Shown here: in pieces, positions 11,826 through 22,496 of the stretch
How the letters are laid out: the number at the start of each line of letters is the position of its first letter
Numbering within the stretch: position 1 is the stretch's first letter
DNA from: Lunularia cruciata
Lineage: Eukaryota; Streptophyta; Marchantiopsida; Lunulariales; Lunulariaceae
DNA: 64,000 nt
Assembly: GCA_948567375.1 (NCBI GenBank)
Contig: OX419755.1
Coordinates: forward strand, 7,631,001 to 7,695,000
Direction: 5' to 3'
Made by a program: the position numbers and the translations under genes
Notes under the pieces: model-generated
Databases searched by the model: none
Told to the model about the DNA's origin: nothing
What the model saw: only the letters and a program-made list of their open reading frames with translations

Positions 11826-12525
11826 TGTAATACTCCGAGGACAAGAGAAGAGAGAAAACACAAATTACACACTCAACATTTGGTGTCCCAAAGGAGCACC
11901 TTCTCTTTATTATATAGACAAAGAGGATCTCCTCCAAGGAAGCTCCACCATAAGATTAGGCACACAGATAGGTGACATGTCAGCAAGCTCCACCCTTGGA
12001 TTACTTACTTGGATGGGTGACATGTTGGTCTAGGTCCTATCTGGTTGGTCAAACAAGCTTTGACTAGAGGGAATCTTTTAGGGAATATTCCTATAGGAGT
12101 CTCAGAATCACATAAGGTACCATTGGAAAGCTCTCAATAAGACAAGCATGGGGAAGGACCAATACATTTTTGAGGCCTAATTCATCCGTTTAGGCCTCTG
12201 AAATTGCCTTCAAAGATTTCAAGCATATTTCAGTTCCTACTCCATTAGTAGAAGTCCTTCTTGGTGATACCTCTTTCTGATCTGTTTAGTCTATCATGTG
12301 TAACATCCTTCTAGATGCTACCAAACCAATTCTCACCTTTAAATCATATTTCTAGCTATTGGTTCTAAGGTTCTCAAGTCTATTTTGGTTTATGCTCTAT
12401 TAGTAGAAGTACTCTTTTGGTGATACTTCTATCTGATATATTTTGACCATCATGTATAACATCATTCTAGATATTACCAAACCAAATTTCACATCTAGAT
12501 CATATGGCTAGCTCTTGGTATTACA
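11826..12525 (-). mobile_element. Solo LTR of the A family inside element B
   Basis: 700 bp with the same ends as the element A LTRs (TGTAATACTCC at left, GGTATTACA at right) and no internal region. It splits the element B protease-RT linker: the flanking bases join to the sequence seen uninterrupted in element C. The flanks read tcttt before and ccttc after; the presumed original site ccttc gives a 5-bp target duplication with two later C-to-T type changes on the left copy. It is therefore a former full insertion reduced by LTR-LTR recombination. Confidence 0.85.
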
Positions 12526-13055
12526 CCTTCTTGGCAAACTTCCTATCTTGGGACTCCTCTCTCTTCAAGGCATGCTCTATGGCTACCTTCTCAACAAACT
12601 TCCTATCTTGAGACTGACTATTCTTAGGTGTCTTACTCGGGAGGTGCCAAACAACCCAATCAGAAGTTCCTATCTTGGTGTTGTACTTGAATTTGTCGTC
12701 GAGTCCAATCAAATTGAACCTTATGATGTTCAAGCCAAGGTAGTCCTAGAATGACATCATAGTGTAGAGGTGCTACTACAAACCTCATACAATCCAAATA
12801 CTCTTTCCCAATCTTAAAAGTAATAGGATGTGAGGAACGGAATGCAAAACCCTTTTTACCATCCGCCATCATCAATCTACTTCCAATCATTGGCTTGATA
12901 GGAATACCCAATTCCTTTACTACTTGCATAGATATACAATTCTTTGAACTTCCAGAATCAACCAAAATCCTACAACCACCCTGATTAGATATCATACCTT
13001 GCAAGTGAAGCAAACTTGCATAAGTTGAGCCTTCAATCCCATTGGAACTAATCAA
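12526..13055 (-). pseudogene. Element B aspartic protease
   Basis: Open stretch of 131 codons (12660-13055). It has ILVDSGSSKNCISMQVVKEL, where Asp-Ser-Gly is the active site of the retroviral-type protease, and MRFVVAPLHYDVILGLPWLE, the conserved C-terminal sheet. The same protein occurs in element C at 39053-39313. After it comes a lysine/glutamate-rich linker with a repeated unit (DGKFVEKVAIEHALKREE-like), split by the solo LTR. Confidence 0.85.
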
Positions 13056-14040
13056 GCTCCATTTAGGCGGCTTGAAATCTCCTATTGGGATTCCTCATTT
13101 CCCTAATCATTTTGTTCCACAAACTCCATCTAGATAACTTGCCGAGGTCTTCTATTCTTAAGTGGACATTCATCAATGCAATGTCCAACTTGACAACAAT
13201 AAATACAACCTCCATTTTGTTATAATCTTTCTCTATCTGCCATACCAAGTGGTCTCTATTGGATAGCATCAATCTCCATTGGTGCTTGCTCTTCTACCCA
13301 TGCGTAGTGTATTGGTAAGCTTTGTGTAGGTTGAGGTCGAGACCAAGTTGTCGCAACCAAGGAATCAAAGCGCTCAGCCAATTGCATAGCTTCTTCTATG
13401 TTTTGTGGTTCCCACATAGTCACCTCCAATTTGGTTTGTGACTTCAATCCCTACACAAATTGATCCAGAACTTCACCTTCTTGTATATTTGGAATTTGCA
13501 TGATGATGTTCTGAAATTGTATGATGTAGCTCCTTACTGAGCCAATCTACTTCAACTCTGCCAATTTATCCCGTGCGGCTTGGGTGGCATTTATAGTTTA
13601 GAATCGACCAAGTATTGCATCCTTGAATTCTGCCCATGTCAAAATTAGTGTAACAATCTGTTGTTCAGCTCGCTCAACTTGGAATCACCACCAAATTTTT
13701 GCCACACCATCCAATTAGCTAGAAGCCAAGAGAATTTATTTCCATTCATCTTGAAGATTGGTGGTTTCAAAGTAACGTTTGCAATCAAACACAAAATTCT
13801 TCACTATGCCCAAAATATTATTGCCTTCAAACACCTTGGGTTTTGGAAATTGAATGCAATCTTCTCCATCTTGAACTTGCACTCTCTCTATATGTTCTCG
13901 TTGTTGTTGATCTTGTTTATCCAACAATCGAGTAAGGTGCTTGATTTGTTGCTACATTGTAAGGATAACGTCTGGTATTGTTACCATAGCTACTACTCTA
14001 TCCCACTACTCCCAATTTATCTAATTGATTAACACATAGA
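13056..14040 (-). pseudogene. Element B gag with zinc knuckle
   Basis: Minus-strand pieces: 13736-13927 (MLDKQDQQQREHIERV..., then IQFPKPKVFEGNN), 13256-13447 (gag C-terminal helices, NIEEAMQLAERFDSLV) and a zinc knuckle at about 13155-13200 reading CIYCCQVGHCIDEC, a correct C-x2-C-x4-H-x4-C. The reading frame is interrupted between pieces. Confidence 0.75.
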
Positions 14041-14244
14041 TGCAGTATGTCCATCATTCTCCATAAGTTACAACCAGAAGTATCAAGAGTTCCTCAGACA
14101 AGGTGATCATATGTAAAAATCATACCCAAAACATGAGGTGATGAATTGTGTGAAATGATGCTTGGGTAAAATTTGGTCATGAAAATCTCTATGGTTTGGT
14201 GGAAGTGGATTTGGTGGTTCATAAATTCTATCCATCCCATTCCT

Positions 14245-14256
14245 GCTCCGATACCA
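14245..14256 (-). other. Element B primer binding site
   Basis: The minus strand reads TGGTATCGGAGC, one base from the LTR end. It differs at one position from the initiator Met tRNA site seen in element A. Confidence 0.8.
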
Positions 14257-14475
14257 ATGTAAAAGACCAAGACCAAGGAGAGAAATATGAGAATTGAAGC
14301 TCACATTGGGACACTAGAATGAGAGAAAATTCCAAATGCCGAGCATGAGCTTTAGCCTTGGCCCTTGAGAACCTTCTCAAGAAGCTTCCTTGAGCCGCTT
14401 TCTTAGAGTGCAAGCCAAGTTAACCAGGAAGCTTCTCAAGAAGTTGTCTACTTGGTGTGCAAGCTAAGCTAGTAA

Positions 14476-14493
14476 GAAGCTTCTAGAAGCTTC
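14476..14493. promoter_or_regulatory. Perfect four-unit heat-shock-element-like site
   Basis: GAAGCTTCTAGAAGCTTC: four alternating nGAAn units with exact 5-bp spacing, the consensus bound by trimeric heat-shock factors. It lies in the U3 part of the element B LTR. Function is inferred from the motif only. Confidence 0.5.
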
Positions 14494-14563
14494 CTTCTAG
14501 GAGCTACTTACTTGAGGTGCAAGCTAAGCTAGCGTAGAAGCTTCCAAGAAGCTTCCTAGATAC

Positions 14564-14576
14564 TTCTAGAATATTC
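14564..14576. promoter_or_regulatory. Three-unit heat-shock-element-like site
   Basis: TTCTAGAATATTC: perfect TTC-nn-GAA-nn-TTC spacing in the element B LTR, near its outer end. Confidence 0.45.
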
Positions 14577-14646
14577 TAGGCTAATTTGTCTTATTTGCTA
14601 CTTCATTAGCCATACTAACTTTGTTGCTAAACTCCATATTGTTACA

Positions 14647-17600
14647 CCCTTGGCACTCATATAAGCAATCTTTGAACAACATAGAGAGATGAATTGAAGA
14701 GGAGGAGGTGGAAATCACATAGGAGAACAAAGATTGCCAATAAATGTGTCTCAAGGCCTTATTGGCTCAATGGAGAAGCAAAAAAGCAAGAAGGAAGAGG
14801 ACAAGTATGTAGAGATTGAGGAAGGTAAACTCACATTTTATTATCATAAATGGAGGCCTAGAAGGCAATCAAGTTAGAGTATTGATAGACCTTGGAGCAA
14901 CATAGAATTTCTTCTCTTGCTCTATTGCAATAAGGTTGAGGATAGATCTAAAGAAGGATAAGAATGAAGAAGTAGAATTACCTAATGGGAAAATTGAGAG
15001 GATTGAGTAATTACCTAAAACAATGACACCCTCTGTAGAAGAGAATCAAGAAGTAATTGAGTGGGAAGTGATATATTTACCTCATTATGATGCAATCTTA
15101 TGTAAGCCGTGGATGGAGCACTACAACCCCATGGTTGAGTGGAGGAAGAAAGTAGTGAGAACTTGCCAATGGAAGATTATTGGAGTTAAAAAGAGAGCAC
15201 ATAAGCAAGAAATTACCTCTCTATGTCAAAGGGACAACAACTATTTGTAAGATAGATATTGTTTCATGGGCCTAATCAAAGAAGTCCAAAGTGCACAACT
15301 TGATGGACAAGTTCTTGAGAAAATGAAAGATGTAATCAATGAGTTCAAGATGTCTTCTTGGATGACCTACCTTCAAGATTACAACCAAAAAGGAGAGTAG
15401 ATCATAAAATCAAGATAATTCATGGAAAGATACCTTTTTGTAAGGCCCTGTATCATCTCTCACCTCATGAGTTAGAAGAGTGTAAAGCTCAAATTGAGGA
15501 TATGCTACAAAAATGGTTGATCCAACCTAGCATATTACCATATGGGGCTCATGTCTTGTTTGTGAAGAAAAAGGACGGCACAATGCACATGTGCATTAAC
15601 TATTGGGGCCTAAATCAAAAATGGTGAAGAATAAATACCCTTTACCCTACTTGGATGACCTATTCAATCAACTTAATGGAGCAAAGACTTCACCAAACTT
15701 GACATGCGGAGTGGTTACAACCAAATCCCAATTGCGGATGAAGACATCCAAAACTCTCTTTTGAATGAAGTATGGTCACTTTGAGTACCAAGTGATGCCA
15801 TTTGGCCTCACCAATGTACCAGCCACTTTCATGAGTTTGATGAAGGACATATTTTGTCCATACTTGGATAAATTTGTTATCATTTCCTAGATTACATCCT
15901 TCTCTACAGTAGGACAATGATGGAATACAAGCAACATCTATGAGAAGTCCTCTAGATTCTATGACATAATCAAATGCATGCCAAAATCTCAAATTGCATG
16001 CTTGGCAAGTTTGAAGTAGACTACTTGTGGCATAGAGCAAGTACAAAAGGTATCCAAGTGTTACCAGATAAAATAAAAGTCATTCAAAGATGGAGCGCTC
16101 TAGAAGATCAGACTCAACTTATCAAGCGTAGCAATAGGAGCAGTCCTACAACAAGAGTGGCATGATGGATGGCACCTAGTTGCATAATTCTCTTGAAATC
16201 TATTACCAACAAAATGCAACTATCACACCACCAAACAAGGAGAGTTGGCCGTTGTCCTTGCAACCAAGCATTAAAAACACTATCTTGGCAAGAAGGCATT
16301 TGTAGTGGAGATAGACCACAAACCTCTAGTCTACCTCAAGACATAAAATGATCTATCTTGTTGGCAGATTCAATGGTCAAAGTGGAGACAAAGGTTCAAC
16401 ATGACAATCACATATGTGGAAGGCAAAAAGATACTTTCAAATGTATTTACCCAAATGCCTATGGCAAACAATCTGGTGGTAGAGGTCAAGATGAACCCTA
16501 AATTTTGGCCAAGGATTCTTGCTGCTACAAAAATTGACCCATAAATTGTAGAAGCTAAATCATCCAAACGTGTCACTAGTACCCAAGAGCTCACTTTTTG
16601 TGATGGCAAGTTATGGATCCCAAATGACACGGACATAAGAACCACCATCCTACTAAAATGTCATGATTTTGCCATTGCAAGTCACGTTGGAGTGGACAAG
16701 ACCTTGGATGTAGCCAAATGCCATTACTATTGGCCCAAGATGAGCAATGATGTGATGGAGTATGTTCAAAGCTAACTCTTTTTTTAACAGAATAAGGCTT
16801 CTAATCAAACTCCTACATGACTCCTTCAACCACTTCCTACTCCTACACAATGTTGGGAATAAGTAAGGATGGATTTGGTTTGCAAATTGCCCAAGACCAC
16901 CTTAAGGTTTGACTCCATCATAGTCTTTGTTGACCAACTTAGCAAATGATTCATGTGCATCCTACCACCAAGGATGTGACTGCTCCAAAATTAGTTCGTA
17001 TGTATTTAGATATAGTCTTTTCTCACCATGGCTTGTCTTGAATGTTCATCATGGATAGAGGCACTCAAATCACTAGTTTGTTTTGGAGAACACTTTTTAA
17101 TTTCTTCAAAACCAAATGGACAAACAAAGTGGGCTAATTGCACTTTTGAAGATATGATATGGGACTTCACCCTAGAGGAGTTAGAACGGTGGGACACCTT
17201 ACTCTCATTAGTGGAATTTACAATTTAGTGAATGCATCCACATAGGCCACACCATTCTTCCTCATGTATGGAGAGCATCCTTTCACACCTTCAAGCTTGA
17301 TCAAATTCCACCCAATGGATACCAAGGTGGATGTTGTCAACACTTTTGTTTCCAGAATCCAACAAGGAGTGGAGAAAACCAAACACAAGGTGCAGATCAC
17401 CTCAAAATCAACAGAAATAGTATGTAGATGCACATCATCGGGACATGGAGTTCAATGTTGGGGATCAAGTCTGGCAGTCAACAACCAACCTCATATTAGT
17501 CAGCCCTTGCAAGCTCAAACCTCATTTTATTGGGCCTTTTCCCATCCTTCATCAAATCGGTACAATGGCTTATCACCTCAAGCTACTACCACATATGAAG

Positions 17601-17915
17601 ATCCATCCAATATTCCATGTTTACTTATTATGTAGATATGCACCTTGACCCTCCACTTCTCTTCCATACAAGAAATTTGACCTTGTCCAACCCTCATTGA
17701 AGACACGGAGGAATATGAAATTGAACACATTCTCTAGAAATGCATCCATGGTACTTGCCATCCACATGTAGAATACCTTGTACATTGGAAAGGGTACACA
17801 CTATATGGGGCAACATGGAAGCCAATAGCAAACTTGACCAATGCACCATTGTTAGTGAAATCTTTTGAGCAAAAGCTTTGCAACAAGGACATTATGTCTT
17901 ATAAAGGAGGAGGTT
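14647..17915 (+). pseudogene. Element D: gypsy chromovirus pol of the A family, 5' truncated
   Basis: Plus-strand counterpart of element A. It starts in the gag tail, exactly at the element B LTR edge. The protease active site reads VLIDLGAT then a stop (about 14877-14900), so DSG has become DLG. Next come the protease flap (15080-15150), RT start (15358-15627, [19 protein letters not shown]), and a decayed catalytic box near 15880-15900. RNase H (about 16170-16450), HHCC integrase (about 16640-16800), core (16860-17290) and chromodomain (about 17700-17860, with HVEYLVHWKGYTLYGATW) follow. Many stops and frameshifts. The 5' half lies elsewhere or is lost through the B insertion. Confidence 0.85.
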
Positions 17916-18524
17916 TGTAATACCAATAGCTAGACATATTATCTAGAAGTGAAAATTAGCTTAGTAACATCTAGAAGGATGTTATATATGATGGACTAAG
18001 TAGATCAGATAGATGTATCACTAAAAGACTACTTCTACTAATAGGGTAGAAGCAAAAAATAGCCTAAAAATTTTAGAGCCGATTTTGGAGGCCTAAACGG
18101 ATGAATTAGGCCTCCAAAAATACACATATTATGTTCATATGGAGAAAAAGCTAAGCCTTCTCCCCCTCAATGTTTGTCTCATCAAGAGCTTTCCAATGGT
18201 ACCTCACCCATGACAATATCTAAGCTTCATACAATAAGATTCCTTAAAGATTCCCTTTGGTCAAACCTATTTGACCAACTAGATAGGACAAGGACCGATA
18301 GGACCAACATGTCACCCATCCATACTACTAATCTAAGGGTGGTGCTCACTGATATATCATTAATCCATGTATTTGGTCCAAGGGTGGAGCTTCCTTTGAG
18401 AGGATCCTCTTTGCTATATTTTAAAGTCAAACGTGCTCCTTTGGAGCATTAAAGTATTGAGTGTGAAGCTTCGAGTTTCTTCTCATGTGTTTCTCTCATG
18501 GTCTCATATCCTCCAAATATTATA
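17916..18524 (+). repeat. Element D 3' LTR
   Basis: About 609 bp, starting TGTAATACCAATAGC just after a purine tract (aaaggaggaggtt) and ending near aaatattata, a decayed form of the family end GTATTACA. It is in opposite orientation to the three LTRs of element A type between 4 and 12.5 kb, and more diverged from them. Confidence 0.75.
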
Positions 18525-20700
18525 GTGATTGTCCAAAGTACATTCTCCTAAAAACTATGTACAAGACCAAAGGCATTTTTCTTGAAGTTGATATGTCAGG
18601 CCAATGTCTTTCTTCCTAAAAGTTTTGTACAAGGCTAAAGATATTCATTCTACTCCTAAACTATAGTTACTAAGGAATCTTCTACATGAGTAGTGGCTTT
18701 GATTGGAGGCTCTAGCTAAGGGCTACTAACTATATGTTTGAGTATGCAAAACCACTCATTGCTCTGCTCCAAGTAATTAGTGATGTGCATTACATAAATA
18801 TCATAAAATTTTGTGAACTTCCTGTTGGAGTGTTCCTTCAAGAAAACCACTAATGGGTCCATGTGTTCTTCCTTATAGGTCTTCTTCTCCCCTCCAACCA
18901 TTAAGCTTATAAATTTTCAATTCATGTATCTTGGTCTTTAGTGCTCTCCCTTTGCCTTTTTCTATTAGCATAGCTACAAACTAATCATGCAACTCTTCCC
19001 ACCTGTTGTGATAGCCTTTGTCTTCTTGTCTTCCATGTGCTAGTTTAGGATGCCTACCTCCTTCTTGACTTTTTCCAACATTTGGGAGAGATCCAATTCC
19101 CAATCAGCTTCTCCTTCTTGAGTACTTCCTCCATCTGCTCCAACTTTAGGTCAACTTCCTTGCAACATTTGGCCATCTATAGATCAAGTGTGATTATCCT
19201 TATCTTAGCATTCTCCAATTCAAAGTGAATGGTAACTAATTCTTTGTCCCTAGCTCAAAGCTAGACTTTATACTTAAGCTCCATCTCCTTCTTGTCCATT
19301 CTGAGTTTCCCTAGTTTCAATTACATTCATCCTACTTCTCACTCTTGCTCTTGTTGGTTTGTAGCAAAGGAAGTATTCCTTCTATCCTCCTTGTGAAGTT
19401 CATATGTAGGATCATTCACCTTCTTTGCTTTTATTTTGTGTAGGTTGCAGATCTTCATAACTCTTCATTACTCTTTGCTTTGGTAACCTTCTTCATGTGC
19501 AGTTCCATGTGTGTCCCTTTGATAAGCATTGTGTATTCAGTTATCTTTGGGCATTTCTTGTATTAAGGAAGAAGGAGCTGCATTTTTTGTAATGTTGACC
19601 CAATCAAGTGGATAATAAAGTGCACTCCATCTCCTTGGTGCATTGAAGTCCCTTTGAATGCTATGGCTTCCTCTCCTTTGACCCTTATGCTTGAAATAGA
19701 GAAGGGAATTTGGCTTTGGGTCAAGCAAGAACTTTGGTTCCATTGATGTAGTATGTTCTTTGTCTTTAAGCTCAATTTCTTCCACCCAAACTTGTTCTCA
19801 ATCAATGCCAAATTCTAGTCCCCTAGATTTGGGTTTTGGCTAAGAGGTTCTTCAAGTGATGAGAGGTTTCTCCTCTTCCTCAAGGCAATGCACTTGTTCT
19901 GTATGGAGCTTTAGGTTTAGAGCCAATTACATATCTTGGTATATTTTTTTTCCTTCTTTTGAGTTTTCTTCTTATCCTTGAAGTGTGAATGATCTCTCCC
20001 TTTCTACCTCATCCTCATACTCTTCTTCATTTTAGTTTTCCTCTTCGTCTTTGTCTCTTGCTTCTTCATCCAAAGTGACATCAATTATTTGAGCTACTCT
20101 TTGAGCTTTCTTGGATGGGATTGCGGCTTTGGTTGGAGACACTCTCTTCTTTTTGGTCTTCTATGCAAAGCATTCTTCTTCCTTGATTGACACAAACCTC
20201 CTTGTCTTTGCAAATTTTACATCCACTTCCTACTACTTCTTTATCATTGTTTGTGCTTCAATTTGGACATTGAAGTACCAATTCAATTGAAAGTGGATAG
20301 GGAACCACTTCCTCTCTTTCTTTGTTAATAACTTGAGGCCCATGTAGAAATGCATTGCAAATGATGCTAGATATGTTGCTTCTTCTTCTTCTTTGAAGGT
20401 CTAGTGAAGGGTCTTTGCTTGTATGTGAAACATATTTCCCTTTCTATACATAGTGGAGAAGACTGCTTGTATGTTTGTAAGGTAGGTTGTTCATTTGTGC
20501 TAGAACAACTTCATAATTGGCCTTCACAATTGCTCTTTGGGTTGGATCCTTGTAACTTCATAGTCTCTAAGCATTAATCTTATTTCTCCCCTCCTCAAAG
20601 ATGGCCTTGGTGTCTTTAGTCAGGTACTTGTTGGCATACTTTGTGTCACTTGAGTCATGGCTTAAATTGCACCTAAATTTATAATGAATCAAGTTAAAGT
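18525..20700 (-). repeat. Coiled-coil repeat family, minus-strand block
   Basis: No gene is visible on the plus strand. The minus strand holds many short Lys/Glu/Arg-rich open stretches (18716-18901, 19537-19811) in shifting frames. Their composition resembles the charged stretches at 2300-3600, 47.2-48.9 kb and 51.1-51.7 kb. No RT or transposase motif was found. I take it as a decayed member of the same type of element, on composition and style rather than on a full alignment. Confidence 0.4.
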
Positions 20701-20960
20701 AATTTTTTGTTAAATATTTTTATTTTTATTAATTAAATATTAAAATATTATTCTTAATGTTAAAATATTGTAAATTTTATTTTTAAAATTATTATAAAAA
20801 GTTAAAATTGAAAATAAATAATACTTCTTATTTATCATATACATAATTAATTCAATATAAAATTGAATTAATATCTCTTTATATAATAAATCATCTTTTT
20901 ATACTTACGTAGCATCTTCTTATACCCTGTATGTATATATATATATATGAAACGGGGTGT
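20701..20960. other. AT-rich spacer
   Basis: Very AT-rich sequence with a short (TA)n run at about 20935-20949. Base composition changes sharply at 20950, where the higher-GC flank of the reductase gene begins. No gene is seen. Confidence 0.6.
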
Positions 20961-22495
20961 CTCCTGACCACCGGGTCCCGAAATGAATTGTCAACTAACC
21001 CGGTGTACGTGTGTTGGGGTTGACGCTGGAAATGAGATAAACTCGCTAGTTGCAGGGACAACGGGCTAGTTTCTCGTGATTTGCAGGCAATCCTTACCGG
21101 GTTTGGTAACAGGTGATACCATTATGAACTCGAAGCGTGAAAAGTGCTCGGGTGATGCGCTATTTGTGAGAGGAACAGCTGTTAGAAGTTTCACGCGATC
21201 TGAACCTGAGTCAGGAGGCTTTGACGGCCAATTCTTAGTAGTGGAAATTGCACACGGTATCAAATTTTTGGGTCTTTCCGCGTCAGCTGCAGATTTCTGT
21301 AAGAACCTCTCTGTTTCCGATTTTGAATTTTCTCTGAAATATGTGACTGACTGAGTAAGTGTATGTTCTCAATATGCATAAATGATATGTGCTGGAAGTA
21401 GCTTTTGACTTCTTTCAAGGTCACTTGGAGGTACTTGAATGCAATGAATCAAAATTCCTTCTTGTTATATTTAACGAGCTATCGTTCTGTGCTCTCCAAT
21501 GCCGTTGTTTATGGAGGAAAATTGGAAGTCGTGATGGAAATGCTAGTTTCTCTCTCAGAGATCTCAAGTTTTTGAATACCAGCGCCGATTCTGCTCAGAT
21601 TGGATACTCAGCCAGGCTTATGGAAGAACTTTAACTGAGTTGTAGGAAATGAGTTAGTCTTCTACAGATCTTGCCCCGCAATCAACGTGTTGCACTGTCT
21701 GCTGAACACTCATGATTCATTCTCATGTGATGGTCTGGAAATTTTGAGAAATCGGTTCCGTTATTGGAGCATGACTTTAGAGCATTCCCAAATCCGATGG
21801 TGGTCACATCGGGGTTATTGACAAATTAACGTTAGCTCAGCGTCTGTTTGTCGATCTTGCTGTTAGAGGGACACGAATCTGATTTGTTCTCCAGTGGCGA
21901 TTGTATGATATTTCGTGGACAATGAAGACTTGTTCGAAGTGTAAATTGCACTGTCTCTTGGGACCGAAAGGGAGGATCTTTTACTCGACAAGTTGGGCCG
22001 TAGGTTTTTGAGTTTTTGTGCTTGTTTCTTTTTCTTTCCACCTACTGCTTGAGTGTTGAGTACGGAACAGCTCTTTTCAGCTGAATTATGTATCATTACT
22101 AATTCTACCCCTGTCTTTCGTATGTTGAAACATGTGAAGTTTTTTTGATGTCTCATGTATGTTTCACTTAAATGTGCATTTTAGTTCCAAATTATGGCGT
22201 TATTAAATGATCACCTGGTATACTTAAGCTTTCCAAATATTACCCTAAATCTTTACTGTTTTCCTGCTTTCCTTGGGAAACCGCTATGATTGGATATTCC
22301 ATCTTTCTCTTAGAATAACAGTTGAGTTGGAAGCTCTAGAAACTTGAAGTTCCTTGCGACTAACACAGTCCTTCAGTTTGAGGAGATCAGCATTCTGTAC
22401 AGAGCAGTTATATCTCTAGCTTACAGCAGTGGTTCTTCTATGTATTTGACAGACTATCAACCCATACGAACGTTGCAATAGTTTCATATTTGCAG
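20961..22495 (+). other. 5' flank and probable leader of the reductase gene
   Basis: Higher GC than its left neighbour. It contains open stretches 21076-21354 (92 codons) and 21389-21634 (81 codons) that I do not recognise. The sequence just before the first coding ATG reads tttgcag, a good 3' splice site ending at 22495, so an intron in the 5' leader (or in an upstream coding exon for a targeting peptide) is likely. I could not place its donor with confidence. Confidence 0.45.
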
Positions 22496-22496
22496 G

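Larger units (their letters stand above)
14258..14646 (-). repeat. Element B 5' LTR with heat-shock-element-like arrays
   Basis: 389 bp, minus strand TGTAACAATATGGAG ... TTGGTCTTTTACA. It is homologous to the element C LTR at 42522-42933. It is made largely of imperfect units, each carrying the palindrome GAAGCTTC and the phrase agcttgcacctcaag. Compared with C it lacks about 20 bp that include the TATA-like box. The base after its outer end (14647) begins element D sequence, showing that B inserted into D. Confidence 0.85.

Noticed and set aside
22240-22255. taccctaaat resembling a plant telomere repeat unit
   Set aside because: A single CCCTAAA-like unit with no array; no sign that the window is subtelomeric.
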